Positions 16,065 through 25,189 of a stretch of 64,000 nucleotides of DNA are shown in pieces (position 1 is the first letter of the stretch; each line of letters starts with the position of its first letter). The translations under genes were made by a program, and so were the position numbers. Source of the stretch: [Scytonema hofmanni] UTEX 2349 (GTDB lineage: Bacteria > Cyanobacteriota > Cyanobacteriia > Cyanobacteriales > Nostocaceae); the NCBI RefSeq assembly GCF_000582685.1, contig NZ_ALWD01000163.1, positions 1 to 64,000 on the forward strand. The letters are read 5' to 3'. The notes below the pieces were generated by a model. It was not told the DNA's origin and searched no databases. It saw only the letters and a program-made list of their open reading frames with translations.

Positions 16065-18914
16065 ATGCAGATTGTCATGAGTCAATCAGAATTTTCCAAA
16101 CCCGACTACGCTGCCCTCGTCAAAGCGGTGTCTCATTCCTCACCCACGCCAGAAGACTGGCTTGCAGTTGGACAGCCAATTTACTCTCCTACTTACGGCT
16201 TTGGTCAAGTGATTGGGGTGTTGGGTTCTCGGTTAGTCGTTGATTTCGAGAAGTTAGCCTCTCATGTATCTTTCCCCAACTGGCAGAACGCAGTGGAATC
16301 TGGAAGCGTTGTCAAAGCGGAAGACGCACCCGTGCAAACGACCAGTCCAGTTTTCGACTTGGATCAGATTTCTCATCCCGTCTTCAAAGATGTTGCGGCA
16401 GAATTTGCAGACAACCTGATAGCGGTGGAAACTACTCTGCCCGATGATGGCGAACTGTATTCACTGCCTGATGACCTGCCTGCTGCACTCAGAACTGCAC
16501 TTTTGAAAACTGGTATCAGCCAAATTTACTCTCATCAACTAGAGTCATTGACAGCACTGCGTTCCGGTAAGGATATCTCCATCCTGACTCCAACCGCCAG
16601 CGGCAAGACCTGGTGCTTCAACATTGCTGTTGTTGAATCGTGCCTCACCAGTAATGCGACTGCATTGTATTTGTACCCGCTTAAGGCGCTGGCAGTTGAC
16701 CAAATTGGCAAGTTGCGATCGCTCGTTTCCCAACTACCCAAAGACGAACAAATTAAGGTAGGCTTGATGACAGGCGACACCTCAATTATAGAACGGCAGC
16801 GGTTGTTTAGCCCGAATCCACCCCAGATTTTGGGAGTCAGCCCCGATCTGCTGCACTACCAGCTTTACAATGTACGAAAGAAAGACGAAGGCGAGTCGTT
16901 CCGCGAGTTCTTGCGGCGGTTACGCTACGTAGTCATTGACGAATCGCATACCTATGTAGCAACCTTTGGTGCCAATTTCACCAACCTCATGCGACGGCTG
17001 CGGGTTGCAGTTGATAGTGTTGGCGGGGATTCAAATTGTTTGCAATGGGTCTTCAGCAGTGCCACAATTGGCAATCCGGCTGAAATGGCACTGCGCTTTT
17101 CGGGGCGGGAGACAACACCAGAGCGGTTGCAGTTGATTTCGCGCAGCGGGGCTTTTATTGCAGGACGGACAACTCTGTGTCTGAAGCCTAGCAGCAATGC
17201 TAATCCCGATGCTGCCAAAATTATCCTCAAAATGCTGCTTCATGAACTTACGGGGATTTGTTTCTGCAACAATCGCTCTGCGGTTAAGAGTTTGTTGAGC
17301 ATAATCAAGCAAGAAGCCCGCAAACAGGATTGTTCGCATCTTGCTGATGGAGTAGCTATCTTCTACGGCTCATTGCGAAGCGATCGCCGCAGTGACATTA
17401 TCCAGCAGTTGCAGTCAGGTAAAATTCGGTGGATTCTGAGTACGTCGGCTCTTGAAGCGGGACTAGATTTACCCGAACTCGATTGCTGTTTGGTGCGCGG
17501 CTGGCCTGGAAGTTTAATGTCATTCAGGCAGCGAATCGGTCGCGCTGGTCGGCGAAATCCTGGGCTAGTCATCTTCCTGCCAGTAGCTCAAAGCCCCCTG
17601 GATAACTATTACAGCGCCAATCCCGACGTATTACTGCACTCAATAGCTGAAAGCGCTAGTTTCAATCCCGATTATCCCATACTGCTGGGCAAGCACCTGA
17701 TGGCATCTGCTGTGGAAAGCGGTATTCCTATTGCTATGCTAACTCATTACTTTGGGGAACGAGCGCCTGCTGTGGCTGATGTCCTCATGAACCAGAATCA
17801 ACTGTTTCTCAGCCGAAACGGACAACTTTGGGGACGCGGCTATCCTCACAAGGAAATCAATTTGCGAGGAAATGCAATGACGAGTGTCAAGTTGATTGAC
17901 AACCTTACTGGCGAGGACTTTGAAGAAATGTCTCTTGACATGGCTTTCCGAGAGGTTTTCCCCGGTGCTATCTACAGCGCTCAGAATACGGAAGGTGAGA
18001 TTGCCAAATACAAATCGACCGCGCTGGATGTTAGCCAACGAATAGCAATTTTAAACCCTATAAATTCTAAAAGCAACACTTTCACCATAGCTGAGACTGA
18101 TTTGGACATCAAGATGCTCGAACTTCTGGCGGACTCCAAAACAGTCGCGCTTTCTATCCCCAAAGGTGAGTTAAAACTGACTCTGGGCTGGGGTGAAATT
18201 ACATCATCGGTGACTGGCTACAAGTTGTGTGTCAAAAACTACGAACTAACTTGCACTTCTTCCGGATGTCGCAATTACCACCGTCCCGTTTCTGGCAAGT
18301 CATGTATGCATTGCGGTTCTAGCCTTAAGAATGTCGAACTCGTAACCGTCATTGATGAAGTTGCGTTTGAGAAGCCCTACTGCACCCAGTACAAAACACC
18401 CATAGTAAAGGTAGAAATCAATGACGCAATTAAACAGCTAATTTCAACCCAGGTCGGACAAATTAAGGAACAAGTTCTTCATTCTACTAGCACAAACATT
18501 CCGTCTGCCTATGCTGCCTTGTGGGAAGCAGCTGCTGACTCTATTGCCCTCCACAGCATGGGTCATCAAATGATATTTGCCGTGCCGCTCGTCATCCTCA
18601 GTTCCAGCCTCGATTTAAACTACATCGTGGTTGAGGAAGGCGAAACCGTGGGCTATTTCTACGATGCGGTAGATGGAGGAAATGGCTGTAGTGAAGCGAT
18701 ATTCCATCAGTTTCAGAAGTTTGCTGATAGTGCTGCATCGCTCTCAACAGCTTGTAGTTGTGAAGCTGGCTGTCCCAAATGCTTGCACTTGCATAGCTGT
18801 CCTCAAGGCAACTCGGCGCTTAATAAAATAGTCGGGCTGACGCTGCTGGAGGCGATCGCTTCCGTCGCATCCGATGCTGTGTCCATATCTGCGGATACAG
18901 CCAATCGCGCTTAG
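16065..18914 (+). CDS. Superfamily 2 DEAD/DEAH helicase with DUF1998 cysteine cluster (MrfA/Hrq1-like)
   Basis: A protein of about 949 residues. Motif I TPTASGKTW (near 175), motif II VIDESHTY (near 290), motif III FSSATIGNP, motif VI RQRIGRAGRR (near 488) and a C-terminal DUF1998 region with CSCEAGCPKCLHLHSC (near 895). This architecture is that of the MrfA/YprA and Hrq1 helicases, 3'-5' DNA helicases used in repair of crosslinked DNA, where the four Cys bind metal. The start at 16065 is chosen because GGGGAGGAAA precedes it at good spacing; 16077 is the alternative. Such helicases also occur in defence loci (DISARM, Dpd), but no partner genes of those systems are adjacent here. Confidence 0.85.
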   Translation: MQIVMSQSEFSKPDYAALVKAVSHSSPTPEDWLAVGQPIYSPTYGFGQVIGVLGSRLVVDFEKLASHVSFPNWQNAVESGSVVKAEDAPVQTTSPVFDLDQISHPVFKDVAAEFADNLIAVETTLPDDGELYSLPDDLPAALRTALLKTGISQIYSHQLESLTALRSGKDISILTPTASGKTWCFNIAVVESCLTSNATALYLYPLKALAVDQIGKLRSLVSQLPKDEQIKVGLMTGDTSIIERQRLFSPNPPQILGVSPDLLHYQLYNVRKKDEGESFREFLRRLRYVVIDESHTYVATFGANFTNLMRRLRVAVDSVGGDSNCLQWVFSSATIGNPAEMALRFSGRETTPERLQLISRSGAFIAGRTTLCLKPSSNANPDAAKIILKMLLHELTGICFCNNRSAVKSLLSIIKQEARKQDCSHLADGVAIFYGSLRSDRRSDIIQQLQSGKIRWILSTSALEAGLDLPELDCCLVRGWPGSLMSFRQRIGRAGRRNPGLVIFLPVAQSPLDNYYSANPDVLLHSIAESASFNPDYPILLGKHLMASAVESGIPIAMLTHYFGERAPAVADVLMNQNQLFLSRNGQLWGRGYPHKEINLRGNAMTSVKLIDNLTGEDFEEMSLDMAFREVFPGAIYSAQNTEGEIAKYKSTALDVSQRIAILNPINSKSNTFTIAETDLDIKMLELLADSKTVALSIPKGELKLTLGWGEITSSVTGYKLCVKNYELTCTSSGCRNYHRPVSGKSCMHCGSSLKNVELVTVIDEVAFEKPYCTQYKTPIVKVEINDAIKQLISTQVGQIKEQVLHSTSTNIPSAYAALWEAAADSIALHSMGHQMIFAVPLVILSSSLDLNYIVVEEGETVGYFYDAVDGGNGCSEAIFHQFQKFADSAASLSTACSCEAGCPKCLHLHSCPQGNSALNKIVGLTLLEAIASVASDAVSISADTANRA

Positions 18915-18983
18915 GCGATCACAACCGACTAAACCAAAAAACCAGGTGTGAGTATTTTCGCACCACCTATTTCTCTACCCATA

Positions 18984-19019
18984 ACGACATGAGCCGAAAT
19001 TTTGGCTCATGTTGTTTTT
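18984..19019 (+). terminator. Rho-independent terminator
   Basis: ACATGAGCC...GGCTCATGT stem followed by TGTTTTTG, about 75 bases after the helicase gene. Confidence 0.8.
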
Positions 19020-19027
19020 GTGGGCTT

Positions 19028-19039
19028 AGGCTCACGCCT
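19028..19039 (+). promoter_or_regulatory. Leader hairpin (CTCACG family)
   Basis: Stem AGGC/GCCT with TCAC loop. The CTCACG core ends 41 bases before ATG 19078 (11 before the alternative ATG 19048). Confidence 0.4.
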
Positions 19040-19077
19040 TGAGGCAAATGAAATGTACCAATAACCCCAGAGGTTCA

Positions 19078-19467
19078 ATGGCTAAGACAAAAGATATGTC
19101 TCTAGAAAACCGAGTCAATATAGTGACAGAAAAGTTGATTGCAGCTTCACGCAAAGCTATTCAATCAGCAACGCCAGTTGAGGCATTGGCAGTTTGGAAA
19201 TTAATCAAAACTCAACAGTTAGGGCGCATTCCCGGATTGACTTTGGAGCAGGTGCAAAGCTTGGTAGAAACTCAGGCTAAAGAGTTAGGTGCTGATTGCA
19301 TTGTGGCAACTTCAAAAGCATCTACCAATACGCCAGAGGCTGCTCGTGAAAATAACCCTCCCGACACTGGCTCGTTACCAACATCACCAGCAGATTCCAA
19401 CATAGAGGGCGCTGGTGGTGCTAACGGAACAAAAGCAAAAACCGCAATCGGTAGCAAGTCCAAATAA
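19078..19467 (+). CDS. Hypothetical protein, helical N-half and disordered tail
   Basis: A protein of about 129 residues (MAKTKDMSLENRVNIVTEKL). Residues 10-80 are predicted helical (IQSATPVEALAVWKLIKTQQ; LTLEQVQSLVETQAKELG). Residues 85-129 are Pro/Ser/Gly-rich and probably disordered. It has its own leader hairpin and terminator, so it is a stand-alone transcription unit. No known family recognised. ATG 19048 would add ten residues. Confidence 0.55.
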   Translation: MAKTKDMSLENRVNIVTEKLIAASRKAIQSATPVEALAVWKLIKTQQLGRIPGLTLEQVQSLVETQAKELGADCIVATSKASTNTPEAARENNPPDTGSLPTSPADSNIEGAGGANGTKAKTAIGSKSK

Positions 19468-19490
19468 ACCTTTCACTTCCCCCGACTCCT

Positions 19491-19531
19491 AAAAACAACT
19501 TTTCCGCATTTTGACGGGAGAGTTGTTTTTT
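19491..19531 (+). terminator. Rho-independent terminator
   Basis: AAAAACAACT pairs with AGTTGTTTTT (19521-19530), and the T-run extends the stem. Confidence 0.7.
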
Positions 19532-19576
19532 GTCGTGGCTCATGGCATTTCATCCCAACTTCATTTAACACTGAAA

Positions 19577-19933
19577 ATGACACTAAAGCAAACAGACCTC
19601 AACCAGTTTACAAGTTCAGAATCACTGTACAAACATCCACTGGGGCTGCTTTACACCTGCGGAGTAAGGTATCTAGCTACTGCTGGTAACGCTTACTGGC
19701 TAATTGATGCCATTGCTTCCTATCAAACTAATAAGTCCCTTGCGTTACCAAACTTACGGGACTTCCAAATTTGGCGATTGGTCGTAAATGATAACAAATC
19801 TGCCACATTAATTTGTGAGCAAGATACAGATTCGGAAATCTTACGGCAGGAGATTGAGTACACCGATTTTCCATTGCCTTGCATCAAACTTTATCTGGTT
19901 GAAAAGGTGTTGATGCTGCCCTCGGAATATTAG
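19577..19933 (+). CDS. DUF6876-like hypothetical protein
   Basis: About 118 residues starting MTLKQTDLNQFTSSESLYKH. The pattern LNQFTSSE, YLATAGNAYWLIDAIASYQ, FQIWRLVV, EYTDFPLPCIKLYLVEKVLMLPSEY is a small alpha/beta protein I recognise as the DUF6876 type, frequent on mobile elements and plasmids. Its role is unknown. A GCTCATG element lies 32 bases upstream of the start. Confidence 0.6.
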   Translation: MTLKQTDLNQFTSSESLYKHPLGLLYTCGVRYLATAGNAYWLIDAIASYQTNKSLALPNLRDFQIWRLVVNDNKSATLICEQDTDSEILRQEIEYTDFPLPCIKLYLVEKVLMLPSEY

Positions 19934-19945
19934 CTTTTGTGTTAC

Positions 19946-20128
19946 ATGAAACCTATAGTAAAACGCTTTCTCAAATTATTGAAAGAGGCTGAAGAACTTG
20001 AAGAGCTAGCACTTGAAACAGCGTCTGAAGATGGAGCAGAAATATACAGTTCCATGCTAATAGTTACAGCAACCATGAGGCGATGTGCCAAAAAATTAGA
20101 AAATCAGTCACCTTCAAGCAATGACTAA
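19946..20128 (+). CDS. Small charged helical hypothetical protein
   Basis: About 60 residues (MKPIVKRFLKLLKEAEELEE...), amphipathic and Glu/Lys-rich, probably a helical hairpin. It starts 12 bases after the DUF6876-like gene and ends 8 bases before the prim-pol gene, so it is likely translated from the same mRNA. No function can be assigned. Confidence 0.5.
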   Translation: MKPIVKRFLKLLKEAEELEELALETASEDGAEIYSSMLIVTATMRRCAKKLENQSPSSND

Positions 20129-20136
20129 AAAGAGTG

Positions 20137-21006
20137 ATGCAACAATTTTATAAAGAACTAAGCTTACTCCCTTCAGACTGGAAGTTAGTTCCTGTTTCAG
20201 GGAAACAACCCCTTGGAGGAAAGGGTTGGAATAAGCGTCCTTATACTCCGGGGCAGCTAATCCAGTGGCTTGCCAATGGTCATCACTGCACCGGATTTGC
20301 CTTGCTGACTGGCACGGCAATCGAGTCAGGGCGTAACTATCTGCTGGCACTCGACCAAGATGGCGCAGCCGCTGCCGAAGTGCTGCTTGTACTGGCACAA
20401 AAAAACCCTCTGCCCGATACAGTCACCTTCACGTCTGGGCGACCGGGGCGTTGTCAGCGGTTGTTCAAGGTGTCAGCCGATATAGCCCCTTCACTCCACT
20501 CTCGCAAGCTGGACAAGGGGCTGGAATTACGGTTTAAAGGATTGATGTCTGTCCTGCCGCCATCGATTCACCCTATCACCCACAAGCCTTACCGCTGGCT
20601 AAAGAATTGCAGTCCTAATGAAAGAGCGATCGCCTTTGCTCCAGATTGGCTGATACAGTTGATGGTCAAAAAGCAACCCAAATCCCGTGTGCCAGTCAAA
20701 GTGTGCAGACATCCTCACGCTACACAAACAGCAGGACAAGCTATGTACCGTCACATTGCTATGCTGCTGTCGCGGCTTCATCCCCACCGCGCCGACGACT
20801 ACCACGACTGGATTCGCGTAGGAATGGCGCTGTACTCCTACTCAAGTGCGCTGTTGCCTTTGTGGTCAGACTGGAGCCGACAGTCAAACAAGTATAAACC
20901 GGGAGAGTGCGCTTACAAGTGGTCAACTTTCAACCCCACCAGGATTAGTATCAGCACACTATACTATCTAGCTGAAGTCGATTCACCTATGCGTAACACA
21001 GCTTAA
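20137..21006 (+). CDS. Bifunctional DNA primase/polymerase (prim-pol) with PriCT-like C-terminus
   Basis: About 289 residues. The N-terminal domain reads LVPVSGKQPLGGKGWNK (near 20), GFALLTGTAI, LLALDQDGA (DxD metal site near 75) and SGRPGRCQRLFKV, typical of archaeal-type prim-pol domains on plasmids and phages. The C-terminal part (DDYHDWIRVGMALYSYSSAL ... WSDWSRQSNKYKPGE) is a PriCT-2-like domain. It would prime replication of plasmid DNA. It is the second primase-like protein in the window, besides the DUF3987 protein. Confidence 0.8.
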   Translation: MQQFYKELSLLPSDWKLVPVSGKQPLGGKGWNKRPYTPGQLIQWLANGHHCTGFALLTGTAIESGRNYLLALDQDGAAAAEVLLVLAQKNPLPDTVTFTSGRPGRCQRLFKVSADIAPSLHSRKLDKGLELRFKGLMSVLPPSIHPITHKPYRWLKNCSPNERAIAFAPDWLIQLMVKKQPKSRVPVKVCRHPHATQTAGQAMYRHIAMLLSRLHPHRADDYHDWIRVGMALYSYSSALLPLWSDWSRQSNKYKPGECAYKWSTFNPTRISISTLYYLAEVDSPMRNTA

Positions 21007-21099
21007 ATTTGTCACTTACAACATTCAGTTATGCCTTTAAGTTCTTCTAAAGAATCGCTGACGCTCATGAAAAAGTGAAATTAATTTGGTTCTACTACT

Positions 21100-21480
21100 A
21101 TGGCACCTCGTAAATCCACTATCGCCGCTGTTCAGTCCATCGATACCTCCGCTCTCGGTGAATATAACACATCTGACTACTGCGAAAAGCAGTATGCCAC
21201 GGTATACTACGCTTTGCGCGAGTTGCAGGGGTTGTCCGTGAAGCGCTCTTTAGGGGATTCCTTCTCCTGGGATGAACTCAAAGAACGGTTTACTGAAGTT
21301 TTCGGCACTATTGAAGAACGGCGCTATTCCCTCGACCAGTTGCTGGAATATGCAGGGCGTAAGTTCGGTAAATCGTTGCAAGACTTACAGGAAATCAACG
21401 ACCGTTCGTGGGCGCGGCGCAAGGCTCGTTCCTTACAGCAGAACAACGTTGTAGAACTTCCAAACACTGCCGAGTTTTAA
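21100..21480 (+). CDS. Conserved-looking hypothetical plasmid protein
   Basis: A 126-residue protein (MAPRKSTIAAVQSIDTSALG), mostly helical: YATVYYALRELQGLSVKRSL, then SWDELKERFTEVFGTIEERR and a basic RSWARRKARSL. It has its own terminator and a GCTCATG element 30 bases before the start. No family recognised; the basic segment might contact nucleic acid. Confidence 0.6.
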   Translation: MAPRKSTIAAVQSIDTSALGEYNTSDYCEKQYATVYYALRELQGLSVKRSLGDSFSWDELKERFTEVFGTIEERRYSLDQLLEYAGRKFGKSLQDLQEINDRSWARRKARSLQQNNVVELPNTAEF

Positions 21481-21486
21481 TCAACT

Positions 21487-21523
21487 TATGTAGTTCCTAT
21501 TAAGAGGAACTACATAATTTTTA
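21487..21523 (+). terminator. Rho-independent terminator
   Basis: TATGTAGTTCC...GGAACTACATA stem followed by ATTTTT; the last unit before the CRISPR island. Confidence 0.85.
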
Positions 21524-21665
21524 CTTCGATACTGAAATCTCAATTTACAAAAATCTCTATACATGGAATCTGAATCTACCGTTTCATTTGAGGGATGAGA
21601 TGGAAATAGCCTTTTCCACCTGCTGCTAATGTAGAAACACACACACACCAGCAGCACAACACACG

Positions 21666-23168
21666 ATGAAGAGAGAAGCTTTTAATTATCCTCCCACTGT
21701 GGAAGTCTTAAAGTTGCTAACGCCAGGATCTCTCAAACAAAACTTAGCGAAAGCAGTAAGACTATGGGTTATTTTACGTTCTATTTATGGAGATGATGGT
21801 GATGAAGTTAAATTAGAATTAACAGAAGAGTTTACTTTTATGGAATGGCGCTATTTATTTTTTTTAGATGCAAAAAAGCATCATTTACGTGATAAAGCTC
21901 CAATTTTACATCATGAAGGATGTCGCTGTACCACAAAATTAACTGACTGGTTATTTCTATCAAACTTAAGTGTTGAAAAAAGTAAATGGCGTTGGTCATT
22001 TCAACAATATTATTCTATTCAAGATGATGAGTTAGATAATTTACTATTAACTGGAATGATTAATACTACGAAAAGTAGTAACCAAGAACACAACTCAGTT
22101 GATACCAATAATCAGAAAAAATCTTACCGATTTTCTAAATCTCTATCTGATGGGCGTTTATTTGCTGTAACCAGTCGCAACTTAAAAGACCATGACTTTC
22201 AATCATTAGTAAATCTCGGCTGGTTAAAAATCAAAAAACTAAAAGAACAGGATACGTATTTGAAAGTAGATGAGTTTCCTGAATTTTTCTTAACTCGTTT
22301 AGAAGATGTCGAAACTCAATCAGAACAATTCACAAATGAAGAATTATCTGCTTTCAATAATTCATTATCACAACCAATTAATGGCATTCAAAGGTTTTTT
22401 ATACATGCCGAATATATAGTTCATCCCCAGCTATATAATCGCGTAGAATTACTCAAAAAGAAGTTAAAAAACATTTGGAAGCAAGATAAAGTACCGTTGG
22501 TAAAATTGACCTATCAGAGTGCTAAACTATTTCAAGATACTGTTGATTGTATCGTTTATCCAGTTTCTATTTACTACTATCAACGCGCACCTTATCTATT
22601 TGCTTACGGTCAAACTCCTAAGCAGGATGAAAATAATCCTTGGAGTAAAATTGATTGGTACGATTATCGACTTGATCGTATTCTCCAATTAGATGAATTC
22701 CAAAAAGATATAGATGAAGTCAATATTCCTAAACACTTTGTAGATAAATGCCAGGGTAAATATCCACCGAGTCCTGATGATATTAAACATAAAATGTCAG
22801 TAGCTTGGGGATTTGATATTTACAAACCACAAGAATTACTTGTGTTGAGGTTTGAGCAATATTTCTATGGCAATTATATTTTGGGTACAGAACGGGATGA
22901 AATGTTTACAAAAATCTCTCGACAAAAAGTTGAAGCACTCGTCAAATCTTACACACCCGCAGCATCAATAGAACAAAAAAATTTGCTTTCAATAGTACAA
23001 TCTCGTTCAGATAGCGATATTTACTGCAAAGTCGATTATCGCAAAGATGATAATAACATCATCATGCGTTTGCGGGCTTGGGGACAGAATGTTGAGGTGA
23101 TTTTACCTTGGGATTTACGACAGCGCATGAAAAAAGATATGGAAGCTACTTACAAGCTTTATAGATAA
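21666..23168 (+). CDS. WYL-domain CRISPR-associated regulator, TIGR03985-like
   Basis: A 500-residue protein. The N-terminus (FNYPPTVEVLKLLTPGSLKQ) and the C-terminal WYL-type domain (CIVYPVSIYYYQRAPYLFAY, then DWYDYRLDRILQLDEF, near 300-345) match what I know of TIGR03985, a family seen only in cyanobacteria next to CRISPR-cas genes. WYL domains sense ligands or single-stranded nucleic acid and control defence genes. It is followed 16 bases later by the HD hydrolase gene and then by the RT-cas1-cas2 adaptation genes. The codon usage is much more AT-rich than in the genes to the left. The role as regulator is inferred. Confidence 0.75.
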   Translation: MKREAFNYPPTVEVLKLLTPGSLKQNLAKAVRLWVILRSIYGDDGDEVKLELTEEFTFMEWRYLFFLDAKKHHLRDKAPILHHEGCRCTTKLTDWLFLSNLSVEKSKWRWSFQQYYSIQDDELDNLLLTGMINTTKSSNQEHNSVDTNNQKKSYRFSKSLSDGRLFAVTSRNLKDHDFQSLVNLGWLKIKKLKEQDTYLKVDEFPEFFLTRLEDVETQSEQFTNEELSAFNNSLSQPINGIQRFFIHAEYIVHPQLYNRVELLKKKLKNIWKQDKVPLVKLTYQSAKLFQDTVDCIVYPVSIYYYQRAPYLFAYGQTPKQDENNPWSKIDWYDYRLDRILQLDEFQKDIDEVNIPKHFVDKCQGKYPPSPDDIKHKMSVAWGFDIYKPQELLVLRFEQYFYGNYILGTERDEMFTKISRQKVEALVKSYTPAASIEQKNLLSIVQSRSDSDIYCKVDYRKDDNNIIMRLRAWGQNVEVILPWDLRQRMKKDMEATYKLYR

Positions 23169-23184
23169 TTACGGAAATAAAAGT

Positions 23185-23775
23185 ATGAACTTAAACGCAA
23201 CAGAAACACCAAAATTAACTCATCGTTTTGAACAAGCTTTAGTTTACGCTACCAGACTCCACGCTAAACAAATAAGAAAAGGGGGTAACGTACCTTATAT
23301 CAGTCACCTGTTAAGTGTAGCAGCACTGGTATTAGAAAATGGTGGTGATGAAGATGAAGCGATCGCTGCATTATTACATGATGCAGTCGAAGACCAAGGA
23401 GGGATAGCAACCCGTGAAGTGATTTTAAATATGTTTGGTGTAAAAGTCATCGAAATAGTTGATGGTTGCACCGATGCAGATACTATACCAAAACCGCCTT
23501 GGGAAGAACGCAAACAGCAATATATTGAAAAATTGCGTCATGCTTCAACTTCAGTTCGCAGAGTAGCGCTAGCAGATAAATTGCATAATGCCCGTAGTAT
23601 TTTGAGTGATTTATACAAAGAAGGGGAAGCAACTTGGGAAAAGTTTAAAGGTGGTAAGGACGGTACATTATGGTACTACTACACTCTATTGGAAGTCTTT
23701 TTAGAAACAGATGCTGATTCTTGGTTGGTACAAGAGTTAAATCGGATTGTTAGTGAGTTTAACAAGAAAGAATAG
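23185..23775 (+). CDS. HD-domain phosphohydrolase, SpoT/MESH1-like
   Basis: A 196-residue protein. Metal-binding pattern: RLHAKQIRKGGNVPYISHLL (His near 26 and 41), ALLHDAVED (His65-Asp66) and ALADKLHNARS (late Asp near 130), the layout of the hydrolase half of RelA/SpoT and of MESH1. Small stand-alone enzymes of this type hydrolyse (p)ppGpp or related nucleotides. It is probably co-transcribed with the WYL regulator. A link to CRISPR signalling nucleotides is possible but speculative. Confidence 0.75.
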   Translation: MNLNATETPKLTHRFEQALVYATRLHAKQIRKGGNVPYISHLLSVAALVLENGGDEDEAIAALLHDAVEDQGGIATREVILNMFGVKVIEIVDGCTDADTIPKPPWEERKQQYIEKLRHASTSVRRVALADKLHNARSILSDLYKEGEATWEKFKGGKDGTLWYYYTLLEVFLETDADSWLVQELNRIVSEFNKKE

Positions 23776-23829
23776 CCTCTGGCATGGCTGCATCTAAAAA
23801 AACAGAATTCTTATATCTTGCACCTTTAC

Positions 23830-23945
23830 GCATAAACAATGAATTGAGCAGTTTTTAGTAGCTAATTTGACATAAAAAATACTCTCAAACAGTCCTCTTT
23901 CAGAGGACTTAAGCTATAAGACAGGGACTTATAGTCCCTGGCAGT
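23830..23945 (-). repeat. Palindromic intergenic element, copy 1 (inverted)
   Basis: Two hairpins side by side: AGTCCTC...GAGGACT (23891-23909) and CAGGGACT...AGTCCCTG (23922-23940), plus flanking homology on the left (a TTTGAGAG-like segment and AATTAGCTA). The same unit occurs in the opposite orientation at 33141-33191 and 47145-47230. Confidence 0.7.
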
Positions 23946-24044
23946 CGGAAAAGCTATAAATACTTAGTCTTTTTGTCTTGCATAACATGTTGGTGCAAGA
24001 TGTGAGAATTTTCAACTCTGATTAAATTGGGATTACAAATTATT

Positions 24045-25013
24045 ATGATTGATATTGCTAGCAAATTTCTCGATATCAATAATTTTCAACGTGCTTGGTC
24101 AAAAGTTGCCGAAAATCGTGGTTGTGCGGGGGTAGATGGAGAAACAATTAGTAGTTTTGCTGGCAACCAAACTGTCAATATTTATCAATTACTCAATGCC
24201 GTAGCTAATAGTACTTATCAACCTCTCCCTTGCAAACAGGTAATTATTCCTAAAAAAAACGGCACCAAAAGAGAGTTGAAAATACCAACAGTTAGGGACA
24301 GAATTGTTCAGCAAGCTTTATTAAATGTGCTGTACCCATTAATGGAGGAGAAATTTTCACCTGTAAGTTTTGCCTATCGTCCCAATTTATCTTATATCAA
24401 TGCGGTGGAGAAAATCGCTGATTGGCGAGATATGGGTTATTTATGGGTGTTAGATGCAGATATTGTCAAGTTTTTTGATAATATTGACCATTCTAGGTTA
24501 TTAAAAGAGGTGAGGTTACATATAGATAATCCGGGTTTTTTATGTTTAATAAAATCTTGGATAACCGTTGGTGTACAAACACAAGAAGGATTGATATTAC
24601 CACAAAAGGGTATACCCCAAGGTGCGGTAATTTCGCCGATTTTGGCGAATATTTATCTACATGAGTTTGATGAGTTAGTGAGTGCGACTGATTTAAAACT
24701 TGTGCGTTATGCCGATGATTTTCTGGTTTTATCACGCAGTCAAGAACGAATTTTATCAGCAAAGTCAGAAATTATCAATTTATTGGATTCAATGGGATTG
24801 ACAATAAATACCGAGAAAACACAAGTTACTAATTTTGAGCGTGGTTTTCGATTTTTAGGTCATGGTTTTTTAGAAAATGCAATTTTCCCTGTAGATGCGA
24901 ATAAAGTAAAGTTGAAGTCGGGGATAGAGGAGAACCAAGGAAAAAAACAAGCTAAAAATTATAGTAAAAAAAAAGTCCAAAAGAATCTGTATTATACAAG
25001 GAAAAAGGCTTAG
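24045..25013 (+). CDS. CRISPR-associated reverse transcriptase (RT part of a split RT-Cas1 frame)
   Basis: About 322 residues from ATG 24045 (MIDIASKFLD). It is a group II intron-type RT: RPNLSYINAVEKI, DADIVKFFDNIDH, GIPQGAVISPILANIYLHEF and the catalytic RYADD (Asp at about 24714-24719), then NTEKTQVTNFERGFRFLGHGF. It lets the adaptation complex take spacers from RNA when fused to Cas1. The frame stops at 25013, but a -1 change on the nine-A run at 24966-24974 continues without a stop into cas1. There is no N-terminal Cas6 domain. Separate expression or recoding are both possible. Confidence 0.9.
   Translation: MIDIASKFLDINNFQRAWSKVAENRGCAGVDGETISSFAGNQTVNIYQLLNAVANSTYQPLPCKQVIIPKKNGTKRELKIPTVRDRIVQQALLNVLYPLMEEKFSPVSFAYRPNLSYINAVEKIADWRDMGYLWVLDADIVKFFDNIDHSRLLKEVRLHIDNPGFLCLIKSWITVGVQTQEGLILPQKGIPQGAVISPILANIYLHEFDELVSATDLKLVRYADDFLVLSRSQERILSAKSEIINLLDSMGLTINTEKTQVTNFERGFRFLGHGFLENAIFPVDANKVKLKSGIEENQGKKQAKNYSKKKVQKNLYYTRKKA
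24966..24974 (+). other. A9 slippery run joining RT and Cas1 frames
   Basis: In the RT frame the run reads AAA AAA AAA GTC. Slipping back one base gives AAA AAA AAA AGT, and the frame then stays open through the linker (SPKESVLYKEKGLETLPLLP ...) to Cas1. The linker frame has stops just upstream of the run, so the shift must occur on the run itself. Confidence 0.75.
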
Positions 25014-25189
25014 AAACTCTGCCTTTACTGCCAGATAAGCAGGTTGATGACTTAGGTGAGGAGAAGGACGAAGATACAAAAAATATTGCTTATTTACATC
25101 AACCTTTTCTTGCAGAAGTAGAGATAGAAATACTTCCAGAAAGCGAAGAGGATAATAGCTCTTTTCAAAAAAATATTTGGAATCTAGAA

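Noticed and set aside
16535..18163. Many minus-strand open frames across the helicase gene
   Set aside because: They are shadows of a clearly conserved helicase frame.
16065..18914. DISARM- or Dpd-type defence helicase
   Set aside because: DUF1998 helicases occur in those systems, but none of their other genes are nearby, and the full-length architecture fits MrfA/Hrq1.
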